50,546 bases of DNA from Bacillota bacterium. GTDB taxonomy: Bacteria > Bacillota > Dethiobacteria > DTU022. Position 1 is the stretch's first letter. Every line of letters starts with the position of its first letter. Below the pieces are notes generated by a model. That model was not told the origin of the DNA. It worked only from the letters and a program-made list of their open reading frames with translations, and searched no databases. The translations under genes and the position numbers were made by a program. Of this stretch, positions 19,862 through 29,392 are shown one piece after another. The DNA lies in contig VGTO01000003.1 of assembly GCA_016874655.1 (NCBI GenBank), positions 1 through 50,546 of the forward strand, in the 5' to 3' direction.

Positions 19862-20629
19862 TCAGGAGGCTCGGAAATAGAAAAACTGCAGAAAAACAAA
19901 ACCGGCTGCCAGCAGCAGGGCTACTGCCAAAGCCAGCCTGTCACCAGTCCGAACCGGTCCAGCTTTCAAAACGAGGCTTTCTTCTCCGTAACCACGCAGG
20001 GTCATAGCCTGAAAAACCCGCTCTGATTGGTTATGACTGCGCACCAGGAGAGTGCCAACTATGTAAGCCAAAGGCTTCAGAGATCTAACCGAGCGACCTT
20101 TAAAGCCTCGCAACCCAGCTGCTACCTGGGTTTGACAAAGGTCTGTTAAGAGTTGATAGATATAGCGGTTAGTAAAGACCAGCATCTCAGCCAACAGCGC
20201 CGGTAACCCTAAGCATCGCAGGGCCCCAACCATTTTCTGTAAAGGAGTGCCGGCAAAAAGGACGAGGACAAGAGCAAAAATACAGAGAAATTTTCCCGCG
20301 ATCAATAATACAGCTAAGCTGCCCTCCAGTTTCAGGGCCAGAGGGCCGATTCTGGCCAGAACTGTGCTGCCGGCACCGAAAGGCAAAATGAGGGCCAGCA
20401 TTAACAAGAAAAACCCGGGCAGGCGGAGGCGCGTCCAGTAATAGGCAAAGCTAAGCTGCGACAAACTGTAAATAACCACAGTCACTAAAATAATCAGGGG
20501 CAGCAGCCAGAGCTCGCGGATCATTGAAAAGCTGAAGATTAACGCCAGCAAAGCAACCAGCTTATGGCGGACTTCCCAGCGTGACAAGAGGCTTGACTGC
20601 GCAGCTGTGGTGGGAACAGGAGTGATCAT
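19862..20629 (-). CDS. cbiQ: ECF transporter transmembrane protein (CbiQ/NikQ-like)
   Basis: Multi-TM with AAGLRGFKGRS and FQAMTLRGYG motifs of CbiQ. Confidence 0.85.
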   Translation of the reverse strand: MITPVPTTAAQSSLLSRWEVRHKLVALLALIFSFSMIRELWLLPLIILVTVVIYSLSQLSFAYYWTRLRLPGFFLLMLALILPFGAGSTVLARIGPLALKLEGSLAVLLIAGKFLCIFALVLVLFAGTPLQKMVGALRCLGLPALLAEMLVFTNRYIYQLLTDLCQTQVAAGLRGFKGRSVRSLKPLAYIVGTLLVRSHNQSERVFQAMTLRGYGEESLVLKAGPVRTGDRLALAVALLLAAGFVFLQFFYFRAS

Positions 20630-21276
20630 TTTTCTTCCGCCTCCAGCAGTTCTGGCTTAACCCGCAGCAGAAAGAGGACTACCAGCGCTGTAAAGCCCCC
20701 TTCCAGCAGGGCAACAGGCAGATGCGCCCCGGCCAGGGTGATGATTGCCGCCCTTTCGGCGGAAACATCTAATTGAGCGGGAATTGTATAGATTAAAAGC
20801 AGCGCCGCAACCAGTGCCCCTAAGCCTAAAGCCATAAAACTGCCAAGGAAAGCCAGCAAACCGTTAGTCACCTTATTATCTTTGCCAAAGTACCGGCGGG
20901 ATCGGAAAAGAGCACCGGCCAGCAAGGCCGGTATCCCGATCAGGCAGGCATTAATGCCCATGGTCGTTAGACCGCCATGTTGAAACATCACCGCCTGGAA
21001 AAAGAGCCCTACTAATATGGCGGGAAAGGCAAACCAGCCAAGAATTATGCCCAACAGGCCCGATAAGATCAGGTGGACACTGGTTGGCGGCACCGGAATA
21101 TGAATCAGCGAGGCGACGAAGAAAACAGCAGTCAGTAAAGATGCCCGCGGGATTAGCTCCCGTGGGTTTTTAAATATCGATTTAATCCTCTTCAGCGAAA
21201 ACCAGGTCATACCCCCTGCGGCTGCATAGCCGCCAAGGGCAACTGAAACCGGTAAAATGCCGTCAGGTATATGCAT
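20626..21276 (-). CDS. cbiM: Cobalt/nickel transport substrate-binding component (CbiM/NikM-like)
   Basis: N-terminal MHIPDG metal-binding motif and GVALGGYAAAGG..., HIPVPPTSVHLILSGLLGIILG. Confidence 0.95.
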   Translation of the reverse strand: MHIPDGILPVSVALGGYAAAGGMTWFSLKRIKSIFKNPRELIPRASLLTAVFFVASLIHIPVPPTSVHLILSGLLGIILGWFAFPAILVGLFFQAVMFQHGGLTTMGINACLIGIPALLAGALFRSRRYFGKDNKVTNGLLAFLGSFMALGLGALVAALLLIYTIPAQLDVSAERAAIITLAGAHLPVALLEGGFTALVVLFLLRVKPELLEAEEK

Positions 21277-21743
21277 TAGCTGCTCCTCCTGCTAAAGTAA
21301 AAAGCTGTGCCGATCGCGCCCCAGGCTACAACCAGGGCCATCACTATTTTTTGCAGGAAACTGAGCCCACCTGAGCCATCCACTACAGCTTCTTCAGCAG
21401 CTGTCACCTCGAGTCTAATTAGATCGCCATGCCCGGCCAGGCGAACCTGAATTTCCCACAATCCAGGCCGGCTATAATCGGGTACGAAGATAAAGCTTCC
21501 TTCTTCATCGCAGGTTCCGGTTAACCAGGGTTCAAGTGGCTCATCCGGAGCATAGATCGCTACCTGCCCACCGGCCATTGGTTTTCCGGAATCGTAAAGC
21601 GCGATCACTTCTACCGCACTGATTGGCACAGCACCGATATCGACTCCATGTGCAGAAACTATAAATGGAGAAAGAAGTAAGATCAGAGCGCTTGCCAGGC
21701 TGATCCAGCTTAATCGAAAAGCACGGTTATTTATTGTTTCCAT
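21276..21743 (-). CDS. Ni/Co ECF accessory protein (NikL-like; exported Ig-like domain + C-terminal TM)
   Basis: Signal TM, mature HGVDIG..., C-terminal TM, next to cbiM. Start placed at internal Met (METINNRAF); the track extends to 21824, overlapping the upstream gene. Confidence 0.6.
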   Translation of the reverse strand: METINNRAFRLSWISLASALILLLSPFIVSAHGVDIGAVPISAVEVIALYDSGKPMAGGQVAIYAPDEPLEPWLTGTCDEEGSFIFVPDYSRPGLWEIQVRLAGHGDLIRLEVTAAEEAVVDGSGGLSFLQKIVMALVVAWGAIGTAFYFSRRSS

Positions 21744-21783
21744 CCCGGATTCACCTGCCTCATTCAGGGATCGATAAGAATCG

Positions 21784-22629
21784 TTATTCCAAAAAGGCAG
21801 CCAGGGCATGACCTTCGCCAACATGGGCCAGATGAGTCATCACCGCGACCAAAAGCTCAAAATCATCTGCTGCTAACATGCTTTCCAAATCACTTAAGCT
21901 AACCGCAAGAGTACCATCGACTGCCAGGGCAGCCATCGGTCCGAATCCAAGCGCTTCCATATTGATATCATCGTCTGGATCTTCGTCAAAATCACCGAAG
22001 AGGTGATCAAAGTGAAAAGTCATCTCTACAGTGGCGCTGCCGCCGGCCTGCAGAATGCCCTTTCTTTCATCTCCAACGTATTCACCACCCAGGTAAGCAA
22101 CCTCACGGTCGAGTCCGATCTCGAAATCAACTGTTTCTCCATTTTTCTCAGCTGTGCCGACCAACAGTACCACAAAGCCATCCGCCGGGCCGCCTGTTGC
22201 CCGGACCATTTCCCAGTAAATGGCGTTATAGCGGCCGGACGGAACAGCCTCTGCTTCGCCAACCACAGCAGGGTCAGCATCCGGTGAGGCCAGGTCAACT
22301 GTAAGGACTCCGCCCAGGTCAACTCTGCCCTGGATCAGATCCTCAAACTCCCAGCCCAGATCAGTTTCAAAGGGCGGATCGGTCTGAAAAGCCGAAACTG
22401 AAGCCAAAGTTACGTAAGCATGATCAAAGCTAAGCGACCAACCATCTTTACAAACAAAACCTTCCCGGATAAATTCTTCTCCATTAGCGGTAAAAATTAG
22501 AAGTCCCGTTTGGTCTGTTTCTTCCGGGGGTAGCTCTTGCTCGACCACCTGCTCCGCTGTGCAGCCTGCCACTAAAAGCAGGGCCAGAAAAATCGTTGAA
22601 AAAACAGCCGGTAAAACAAATCTTCTCAT
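21784..22629 (-). CDS. Lipoprotein of unknown function, first gene of the Ni/Co ECF operon (DUF4382-like?)
   Basis: Lipobox LLLVAGC; AGGAGG ribosome-binding site upstream; Asp/His-rich segment HFDHLFGDFDEDPDDDINME. Confidence 0.6.
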   Translation of the reverse strand: MRRFVLPAVFSTIFLALLLVAGCTAEQVVEQELPPEETDQTGLLIFTANGEEFIREGFVCKDGWSLSFDHAYVTLASVSAFQTDPPFETDLGWEFEDLIQGRVDLGGVLTVDLASPDADPAVVGEAEAVPSGRYNAIYWEMVRATGGPADGFVVLLVGTAEKNGETVDFEIGLDREVAYLGGEYVGDERKGILQAGGSATVEMTFHFDHLFGDFDEDPDDDINMEALGFGPMAALAVDGTLAVSLSDLESMLAADDFELLVAVMTHLAHVGEGHALAAFLE

Positions 22630-22697
22630 TCACCTAAACCTCCTGATTCGTATTTTTAAAGACGACACCACTCTGGAAGTAGCACGTTATTATATTT

Positions 22698-22729
22698 TAG
22701 TAATACTATTCACGAAAAAATACAGTATT
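22698..22729. promoter_or_regulatory. Candidate NikR-type operator upstream of the Ni/Co transport operon
   Basis: AATACT-N16-AGTATT inverted repeat (22702-22729), also readable as two 5-1-5 palindromes TAGTAATACTA and AATACAGTATT; TATAAT on the minus strand adjacent. Confidence 0.5.
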
Positions 22730-22789
22730 CCTGCCTGCAATCATTATTAATATCATTATTTTTGGAATTGAGTCGGAGAAGACGACAAA

Positions 22790-23899
22790 TCAAATCGCCC
22801 TGTCAATGAGGCCCCCGCCGAGGACCTCGTCTTCATTATAGAATACCGCCGACTGGCCAGGCGCAACTGCCTTTTGTGGTTCACTGAAAAGCACGCGGGC
22901 TGTTCCCGCTTCCGGCGGGTAGAGCAAAGACGGCACAGCCGGGGCACGGTAACGGATTTTGACGGCTATCTCCTGTGGTTCGAGAGGAATTACTCCACCG
23001 ACAAAGCTCAAGGCGTTAACAATAAGACCGCTACTATTAAGATCCTCTTCCCGGCCAACAACGATCCTGTTCTGAACGGCATCAATACGAACTACATAAA
23101 GAGGCCATTTTGCAGTAATGCCCAACCCTTTTCGCTGACCAACAGTGTAAAAAGCGATACCGCGATGACGTCCAAGAAGCTCTCCCTCTACCGAATAAAT
23201 CTCACCCGGCTGCACAGCTGCGGGACATTCGCGTTCTAAAAATCGATGGTAATCATGATCCGGAATAAAACAGATCTCCTGGCTTTCAGCCTTCCTGGCC
23301 ACAGGCAGTTTTTCAGCCGCCGCTAGATCGCGAACCTGTTCTTTGGTCAAGTCACCCAACGGGAACAACGTTTTTGAGAGCTCCCGCTGGCCGAGCATAT
23401 AGAGCATGTAGCTTTGGTCTTTTTGCAGATCCCGGCCGCGATAAAGGCGGTAGCGGCTGGCAGTCGCATCAAAGTGATTGTTTACATAATGGCCGGTGGC
23501 AATATAATCAAGGTCCAGACCCTCTGCCTTTTTCAAAAGCGCAGAAAATTTTAGATGGCGGTTGCATTCCACACAGGGGTTCGGAGTTTTTCCCTGCAGG
23601 TAATTTTCTTTAAAATTTTTCACTACAGTATCATAGAAAAGATCTTTTAAGTTAAAGGTATAGTGAGCTATACCTAGTTGATCTGCTACCCGTCGGGCGT
23701 CGTTTACCGCTTCCAGCGAACAGCAGCCCTGCTGCTGATCATCTGCCCGCGCTTCAGATTGCGGATCAACCCAGAGGCGCATAGTTATCCCGACCGGTTT
23801 GTAACCGGCACGTAATAGCAGGAGGGCCGCCACTGAGCTATCAACCCCGCCGCTCATCGCTACCAGCACTTTTTTATTCATGCTATCCGGTTCCATCAT
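22790..23899 (-). CDS. mnmA: tRNA-specific 2-thiouridylase MnmA
   Basis: VLVAMSGGVDSSVAALLL, TPNPCVECNRHLKF, DYIATGHY, KDQSYMLYML, PVARKAESQEICFIPD. Confidence 0.97.
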   Translation of the reverse strand: MMEPDSMNKKVLVAMSGGVDSSVAALLLLRAGYKPVGITMRLWVDPQSEARADDQQQGCCSLEAVNDARRVADQLGIAHYTFNLKDLFYDTVVKNFKENYLQGKTPNPCVECNRHLKFSALLKKAEGLDLDYIATGHYVNNHFDATASRYRLYRGRDLQKDQSYMLYMLGQRELSKTLFPLGDLTKEQVRDLAAAEKLPVARKAESQEICFIPDHDYHRFLERECPAAVQPGEIYSVEGELLGRHRGIAFYTVGQRKGLGITAKWPLYVVRIDAVQNRIVVGREEDLNSSGLIVNALSFVGGVIPLEPQEIAVKIRYRAPAVPSLLYPPEAGTARVLFSEPQKAVAPGQSAVFYNEDEVLGGGLIDRAI

Positions 23900-23919
23900 T
23901 ACTGTTCCTCATAAGATAA

Positions 23920-23949
23920 GGCACCCCTGAACCAAATTCAGCGGGTGCC
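23920..23949 (-). terminator. Hairpin terminator of the upstream (minus-strand) secreted-protein gene
   Basis: GGCACCC-CTGAA-CCAAA-TTCAG-C-GGGTGCC; long stem followed on the minus strand by TTATCTTAT. Confidence 0.6.
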
Positions 23950-23988
23950 CATAGGTTATTAATCATCGATTTATTTTAAGCTATTAAC

Positions 23989-24648
23989 TTAAGGCAGGCT
24001 CCACCAGCCGACTTTACTGCCGCCGCTATCCTCGATGTAGGTTTCGAGGATCTGCGAATAACCATCTACATTAATTGTCGTTGTGGAATCGTTAGTTTCT
24101 TTGGAAACCCTGGTAATACCATCACTGGTTCCGGCACCACTACTGTGACGAAGGTAATAATAGTTCTCACCGTCACGTTTATTATAACTGCTTGAAATTG
24201 TATCACTAACGTATCCTTTTTCGCCTGGTTTAGGCATAACCCCAACAGAGCTGTTGTGCCAGTCTTGGATCGAAGTGCCACTGATAATCCTCATATACTG
24301 ACCCGGTAAGGCATCACGGGCGGTTGCCCCGTGAAAATAACCGTAACTGCTCACATACTTGTAGTTGTCATAGACTGCCTGGGCAGGTGTTACCTTGGCG
24401 GCTACAGACCAACCATCATGCACACCGCTGGCTGATCCCATTCCAGCTGCGAAAAAACCAGCCATACCTCCATCAAAAGCATAAACGTGCTCATGCTCCA
24501 CTCTTCCGGTATGGATAAAGACATTGGTAAAACGGGTCATTACCTCCTGAAAACGGGTTGAGGCAAAAACTGCCGACCCCTGGAAAACAATCATAAAAAT
24601 GATCACGATGACAAGTAAAAGTGTTCCCGGTTTCCTGACTTTTTTCAA
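23989..24648 (-). CDS. Hypothetical secreted protein
   Basis: N-terminal signal peptide (LLLVIVIIFMIVFQGSAVFAS); no recognised domain. Confidence 0.6.
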   Translation of the reverse strand: MKKVRKPGTLLLVIVIIFMIVFQGSAVFASTRFQEVMTRFTNVFIHTGRVEHEHVYAFDGGMAGFFAAGMGSASGVHDGWSVAAKVTPAQAVYDNYKYVSSYGYFHGATARDALPGQYMRIISGTSIQDWHNSSVGVMPKPGEKGYVSDTISSSYNKRDGENYYYLRHSSGAGTSDGITRVSKETNDSTTTINVDGYSQILETYIEDSGGSKVGWWSLP

Positions 24649-24828
24649 AGATACAGCCTCCTTGGAAATCGCTCAAAAAGCAAAAATGATAGTGAGAAGA
24701 TAGTATCATTTTTCTTCCCGTTTATTTTACTATAAAACTCATCAACATGCCAACCTTAAAAAAAATGACTCAAGTAATCACTAAATCGATCCATCTACCA
24801 GCAGGAGAGCATCGCCTCGACTGCCAGT

Positions 24829-25770
24829 TTAGGTGATGATCGTCCCCGTCTTACCTTCCAGGGCATCCAGCGCCTTATAAAGCGAAGTAATGATCGCTTT
24901 TTTGCCAGGGTTATCCTTGACAAAATTCACTGCCGCCTGCACCTTCGGCAACATGCTGCCCGGGGCAAAATGACCTTCAGCTATGTACTGTTTGGCCTCC
25001 TCCACGCTTACCTGGTCCAGATCTTTTTGATCCGGCTGATTAAAGTTAAGTGATACCTTATCCACTTCGGTAAGGATCATCAAAACATCGGCCTCTATAT
25101 CATCGGCCAGGCGTGCAGCTGCCAAATCTTTGTCAATCACAGCAGCCACTCCGCGTAAGGATCCGTCTTTGTTCTCGACTACCGGGATCCCTCCGCCCCC
25201 GGCGGTAATCACGATAGTGGTATCCCAGAGTTCTTTTAAGCAGGAAAACTCCACAATCCGCTTCGGCATCGGCGAAGCAACTACCCTGCGCCAGCCACGA
25301 CCGGAATCTTCTTTCATGATATAGCCTTTTTCAGTCTCTATCGACTTGGCTTCTGCTTCACTGTAGAAAGGCCCGATCGGTTTGGTCGGGTTCTTAAAGG
25401 CCGGATCGTTTTCATCAACAACAACCTGGGTAATGATCGTTACAACCGGCACGTTGCGATTTTTTTTCTGCAGGGCGTGCCTCAGCGCCTGCTGGATATG
25501 GTAACCGATGTAACCCTGGCTCATCGCTCCGCAAACATCAAAGGGCATAACCGGCACTACAGCAGCTGCCGCTTCGCTGGCCAGGACAATATTGCCTACC
25601 TGGGGTCCGTTACCGTGGACAATTGCCAGCTCGTAATCCAACCTGCTCATCTCTGCAATATACTCAACTGTTTTTTTGACCACCTCGAGCTGTGCATCGG
25701 CTGTTGCCGGCGCTCCTTTACTCTGCAGAGCGTTACCACCAAGAGCAACCACTATCTTTGCAATTGCCAT
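24829..25770 (-). CDS. arcC: Carbamate kinase
   Basis: IVVALGGNALQSKG, AIVHGNGPQVGNI, VITAGGGGIPVVE, GSMLPKVQAA. Confidence 0.95.
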   Translation of the reverse strand: MAIAKIVVALGGNALQSKGAPATADAQLEVVKKTVEYIAEMSRLDYELAIVHGNGPQVGNIVLASEAAAAVVPVMPFDVCGAMSQGYIGYHIQQALRHALQKKNRNVPVVTIITQVVVDENDPAFKNPTKPIGPFYSEAEAKSIETEKGYIMKEDSGRGWRRVVASPMPKRIVEFSCLKELWDTTIVITAGGGGIPVVENKDGSLRGVAAVIDKDLAAARLADDIEADVLMILTEVDKVSLNFNQPDQKDLDQVSVEEAKQYIAEGHFAPGSMLPKVQAAVNFVKDNPGKKAIITSLYKALDALEGKTGTIIT

Positions 25771-26110
25771 CAGATCGCCTCCACCTATCCGGTTGATAAA
25801 TAACTAATAATTAAGTAATTGAACCAGCAATAAAGTGATACCTTTAACAGATGTCCGTTAGCTGATTACAGGGTCATTATATCCGGAGATGGGGGTGAAG
25901 GCAATACTGACAATGCCATTTATGACAGTGTCATTTATGTGCCATTAATAAAATGGATGCAACTCACTTAAATAGCTAGACCCGCATTAAGGCTCCCTTT
26001 AATTATTATATTTTATGCGGTTAAGATGAAGCTATCTTCGCTGAATTCAAAAACAGCACTGGCAAAAACATTAACCCCGCTCTATTTAAAATTTTGCTCA
26101 GCCTACTGGC

Positions 26111-26536
26111 TTAGCTTCCGCTCTTGCTGCAACAGCTGCAAACACCCTTAAGATAATAGCGTTGCTCTTCAACAATATAATCCTGCTGTAATTCAGAGAT
26201 TGCCGGGATATCGAACTTTTTCAGGCATTCACATTTTCCACAGCGGCGGCAGAAAAAATGAGGGTGACAATGGCTGCTCTTCTCGCAAGTACAGAGGGCA
26301 AAAAGCCTGGTACGGTTGTCATCCTCCACTCTGTGAACAAAGCCAGCTTCAACAAAAGAATCAAGAGAACGGTAAACACTGACCGGGTCATAGAAATGAT
26401 CTCCCAGGACTGAGCAGATATCCTTGTGAGACAAAGGTTTGCCGGCTTTGATTAAAACCAGTAATATAGCAAGGCGCCCTGCAGTCTGTTTTAAGCTGTG
26501 CTCTTTCAGAATTTCAGCTGCCAATTGATCAGACAT
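26111..26536 (-). CDS. zur: Fur-family transcriptional regulator, probably Zur
   Basis: Fur fold with ...HPHFFCRRCGKCECL and C-terminal CSCC zinc motifs; overlaps the znuB gene. Confidence 0.85.
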   Translation of the reverse strand: MSDQLAAEILKEHSLKQTAGRLAILLVLIKAGKPLSHKDICSVLGDHFYDPVSVYRSLDSFVEAGFVHRVEDDNRTRLFALCTCEKSSHCHPHFFCRRCGKCECLKKFDIPAISELQQDYIVEEQRYYLKGVCSCCSKSGS

Positions 26537-27368
26537 TTTCGCTCAACTCACTGTCTTTACGCCTGCTGTTTAAGATTGGTCTTGTAATCATAGCCAGGAT
26601 GAATAGCGCTGTCATCAGCAGAACAATCGCGGCTCCTGGCGGGATTGGAAAGTAATACGATAGTAATAGCCCACCAACGCTGCCCAGCAACCCCGTGAAC
26701 AGTGTTAACATAAGCATACCCCGGTAATTAGAGCTAAGCCGGAAACCGGTAGCACCAGGGACCACAATCAGAGCAGCAACCAGAACTACCCCCACCAATT
26801 GAACTGAGATCATAATTGCCAGACCAATTGCTGCCAGAAGGCCCATGTAAATCAGATTTACGGGCAGGCCACCGGCCAGGGCCATCTCTTCATCAAAACA
26901 AATTGCCAGCAGCTCTTTAAAAAAAAGAAGCAGGGTCAAAAGAATAACACCACTGACGATCGTAATCAACCATAAATCCTGGTTTGATACCGCAAGGATA
27001 TTACCGAAAAGCAGTGAGAATAGCTCCGGATAATAACCTTTAAAAGTACTAATCAGAGCAATACCCAGCGCCATACCAAAAGCATAAAAGACGCCGATTA
27101 TTGTATCTTCACTTACTTTACCGATTCTACTTAGATAACCGGTGGAAACCGCCGCCCCCACAGCAAAAATACTGCCGGTCAAAACCGGATTTAGCCCGCA
27201 TACCAACCCGATCGCTATCCCGCCGAGAGCGGTGTGAGAGATGCCGGCCCCCAGGAAAGAGAGCTTTTTTAAAACCACGAAAAAGGAAAGTGTAGAGCAT
27301 AGCAAACCAACCAAAACGGCGGCAACCAGGGCGCGCAGCATAAAACTGTAGGAGAAAAGCTCACTCAT
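26529..27368 (-). CDS. znuB: Zinc ABC transporter permease
   Basis: ABC-3 family multi-TM; GISHTALGGIAIG. Confidence 0.9.
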   Translation of the reverse strand: MSELFSYSFMLRALVAAVLVGLLCSTLSFFVVLKKLSFLGAGISHTALGGIAIGLVCGLNPVLTGSIFAVGAAVSTGYLSRIGKVSEDTIIGVFYAFGMALGIALISTFKGYYPELFSLLFGNILAVSNQDLWLITIVSGVILLTLLLFFKELLAICFDEEMALAGGLPVNLIYMGLLAAIGLAIMISVQLVGVVLVAALIVVPGATGFRLSSNYRGMLMLTLFTGLLGSVGGLLLSYYFPIPPGAAIVLLMTALFILAMITRPILNSRRKDSELSENV

Positions 27369-28129
27369 TTTCGCTCCTCCTCTAGTTGAAAAGCGGTGCT
27401 TAAGTAATCAAATTCACAACGATAAGCATCATGAAGCTCATGACTACGCAAGACTTCACCGGGACTGCCGTGAAGGTGCATCCTCTGATCAATGCAAACC
27501 AGTGAATCTGCGATCGCAGCAACCGATACCAGGTCGTGGGAAACCATGACCACAGTCAGATTCTGCTGGCGGTGAAGCTGCAGCAGCAGTTCAGTAAACT
27601 GCTGCTGCGCAGGAAAATCAAGGCCTGCGTTGGGTTCATCCAAAAGCAGCAGTTCCGGTTTGCGAACCAGCGAACGGGCTAACAAAATGCGCTGCTGCTG
27701 GCCTCCTGATAGCTCCTGAAACGGGGTTAAACGATACTTACCCATGCCAACCAAAGTAAGGGCTTCCGCCACCTTTTGTTCAATGCCTTTGATCTGCTTT
27801 AAGAGTGTAAAACGGGTTAACAGCCCGGTGGCTACCGCATCACCAACCGAGAGCGGAAAATGCCTTTCAAACAATAGGCGCTGAGGCATGTAACCAATCC
27901 TATTTCTCTGATCGTTAATCCGACTCACTGGTTGTCCCAAAACCGTCAACTCTCCAGCACTGATTGAAACCAAGCCCAAGATCGCCCGTAGCAAAGTCGT
28001 TTTGCCGGCTCCGTTCGGACCGATGATCCCAACCATTTGCCCAGGATTAACATTAAAAGAAATATCTTCTAAGACTGTTTTACTGCCCAGTCTGACAGCC
28101 AGATTGCAGCTGCTAATTACCGGTTCCAT
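27365..28129 (-). CDS. znuC: Zinc ABC transporter ATP-binding protein
   Basis: GPNGAGKTTLLRAILG, LSGGQQQRILLARSL, LLLLDEPNAGLD. Confidence 0.92.
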   Translation of the reverse strand: MEPVISSCNLAVRLGSKTVLEDISFNVNPGQMVGIIGPNGAGKTTLLRAILGLVSISAGELTVLGQPVSRINDQRNRIGYMPQRLLFERHFPLSVGDAVATGLLTRFTLLKQIKGIEQKVAEALTLVGMGKYRLTPFQELSGGQQQRILLARSLVRKPELLLLDEPNAGLDFPAQQQFTELLLQLHRQQNLTVVMVSHDLVSVAAIADSLVCIDQRMHLHGSPGEVLRSHELHDAYRCEFDYLSTAFQLEEERK

Positions 28130-28147
28130 AGTGAAAGCCTCTTTTCG

Positions 28148-29167
28148 CTATTCCAGAGCTTCCTGAAATACTTTCAGGTTATAACGCATCAAATCCTGAT
28201 ATGTTCCCCTGCCAGGCAGGTTCTCTCCTCCAAGGGGATCAACAGTAAGCATCTTGATCTTTGCTTCAGCAGAGATTGCGGAGGCCAGATTTTGAGAAAA
28301 TTGCGGTTCAACCAAGATTGCCCCTACATCGTTCTCGCTGATGATTTCGATCAGTTCGGCTATCCAGCCGGCCGAAGGCTCTTGTCCCGGAAAGGAGGCC
28401 ACCACCGCCAGCTCATTTAAACCGTAGCGCACTGCAAAATATTGCCAGGCCGAATGAAAAGCGATAAAGTCTTTCCTGCCAGTAGCAGCAAGCTGAGCCT
28501 CGATCTCCTGATTCAAAACAGTCAACTCCGCCTGTACGGCAATTAAATTTTCATAAAATAACGGCTGCTTCTCTGGTGCTATCAAGCATAGTTGATCATA
28601 AACCTTAGGTAAAAGCTGACTGCTAACTAAAACGGGATCTAGCCAAAAGTGTGGGTCGGTCGCACTCTCGTGATGATGATCACAATCATCCTCGTGATCG
28701 TTATTAGCTTCTGGATTTACACTGTCATGCTCGCAGTAATAGGCAGGGTCAATTTCATCCTCATGGTCGTGATCATCACAATCATCAATACCCATCAGCT
28801 GAATATAGCTGGCAAGCTCCAGAACCGTCAGATTTTCACTTCCGGTTTCAATAAGTTTTACAGCCCAGTCATCCAGGCCGGCTCCAACATAAATAAATAG
28901 TCGAGCATTAGCAACCGAACGGGCTTGATCGGTAGTCGGTTCAAACGTGTGAGGGCTTGAACCGGTGGGAAGCAAGTAACTGACCTCTACTTGATCACCG
29001 CCCAACTGCCCGATCAAATCAGCCAGGGGGAATATGGTTGTTACAATATTAATAGGCTCTTCAATAGTGATATCCAAAACTTCTTCATTGCTGCAGCCCA
29101 CCATGGAAATGATTAGCAGGCTAAGCAGCGACAGTGCAACTTTGGTCTTCATTTCAGCCCTCTCCAA
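28148..29167 (-). CDS. znuA: Zinc ABC transporter substrate-binding lipoprotein
   Basis: Lipobox MVGC, SPHTFEPTTDQ, His/Asp-rich loop (DDCDDHDHEDE...DHHHE), DPHFWLDP. Confidence 0.93.
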   Translation of the reverse strand: MERAEMKTKVALSLLSLLIISMVGCSNEEVLDITIEEPINIVTTIFPLADLIGQLGGDQVEVSYLLPTGSSPHTFEPTTDQARSVANARLFIYVGAGLDDWAVKLIETGSENLTVLELASYIQLMGIDDCDDHDHEDEIDPAYYCEHDSVNPEANNDHEDDCDHHHESATDPHFWLDPVLVSSQLLPKVYDQLCLIAPEKQPLFYENLIAVQAELTVLNQEIEAQLAATGRKDFIAFHSAWQYFAVRYGLNELAVVASFPGQEPSAGWIAELIEIISENDVGAILVEPQFSQNLASAISAEAKIKMLTVDPLGGENLPGRGTYQDLMRYNLKVFQEALE

Positions 29168-29244
29168 ATAGATGATATTATTAACCTGGATGTCAAATAG
29201 GTACCCGACAATGAACTAAATCGGGTTCAATAAACTTTAAGATA

Positions 29245-29273
29245 GCATTTTAAATGCAACGCAGTTGCATTTA
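29245..29273. promoter_or_regulatory. Candidate Zur operator
   Basis: Perfect palindrome TAAATGCAAC-GCA-GTTGCATTTA (29251-29273), with an overlapping GCATTT-T-AAATGC (29245-29257), directly upstream of znuA. Confidence 0.7.
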
Positions 29274-29392
29274 CATCCTAAAAGTATCAGATCCGGGCAA
29301 TTAAAGCAACCAAACCTATTGCATTTCAGGGCAGGTTCTTTTATCGCCAAACGAGAATAACATATCCACTAATTAATCTGAGGTGATCACCC

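Noticed and set aside
25888-25944. Sigma-54 promoter upstream of arcC (minus-strand TGGCACATAAATGAC / TGGCATTGTCAGTATTGC)
   Set aside because: The first lacks the -12 GC and the second has the wrong spacing.
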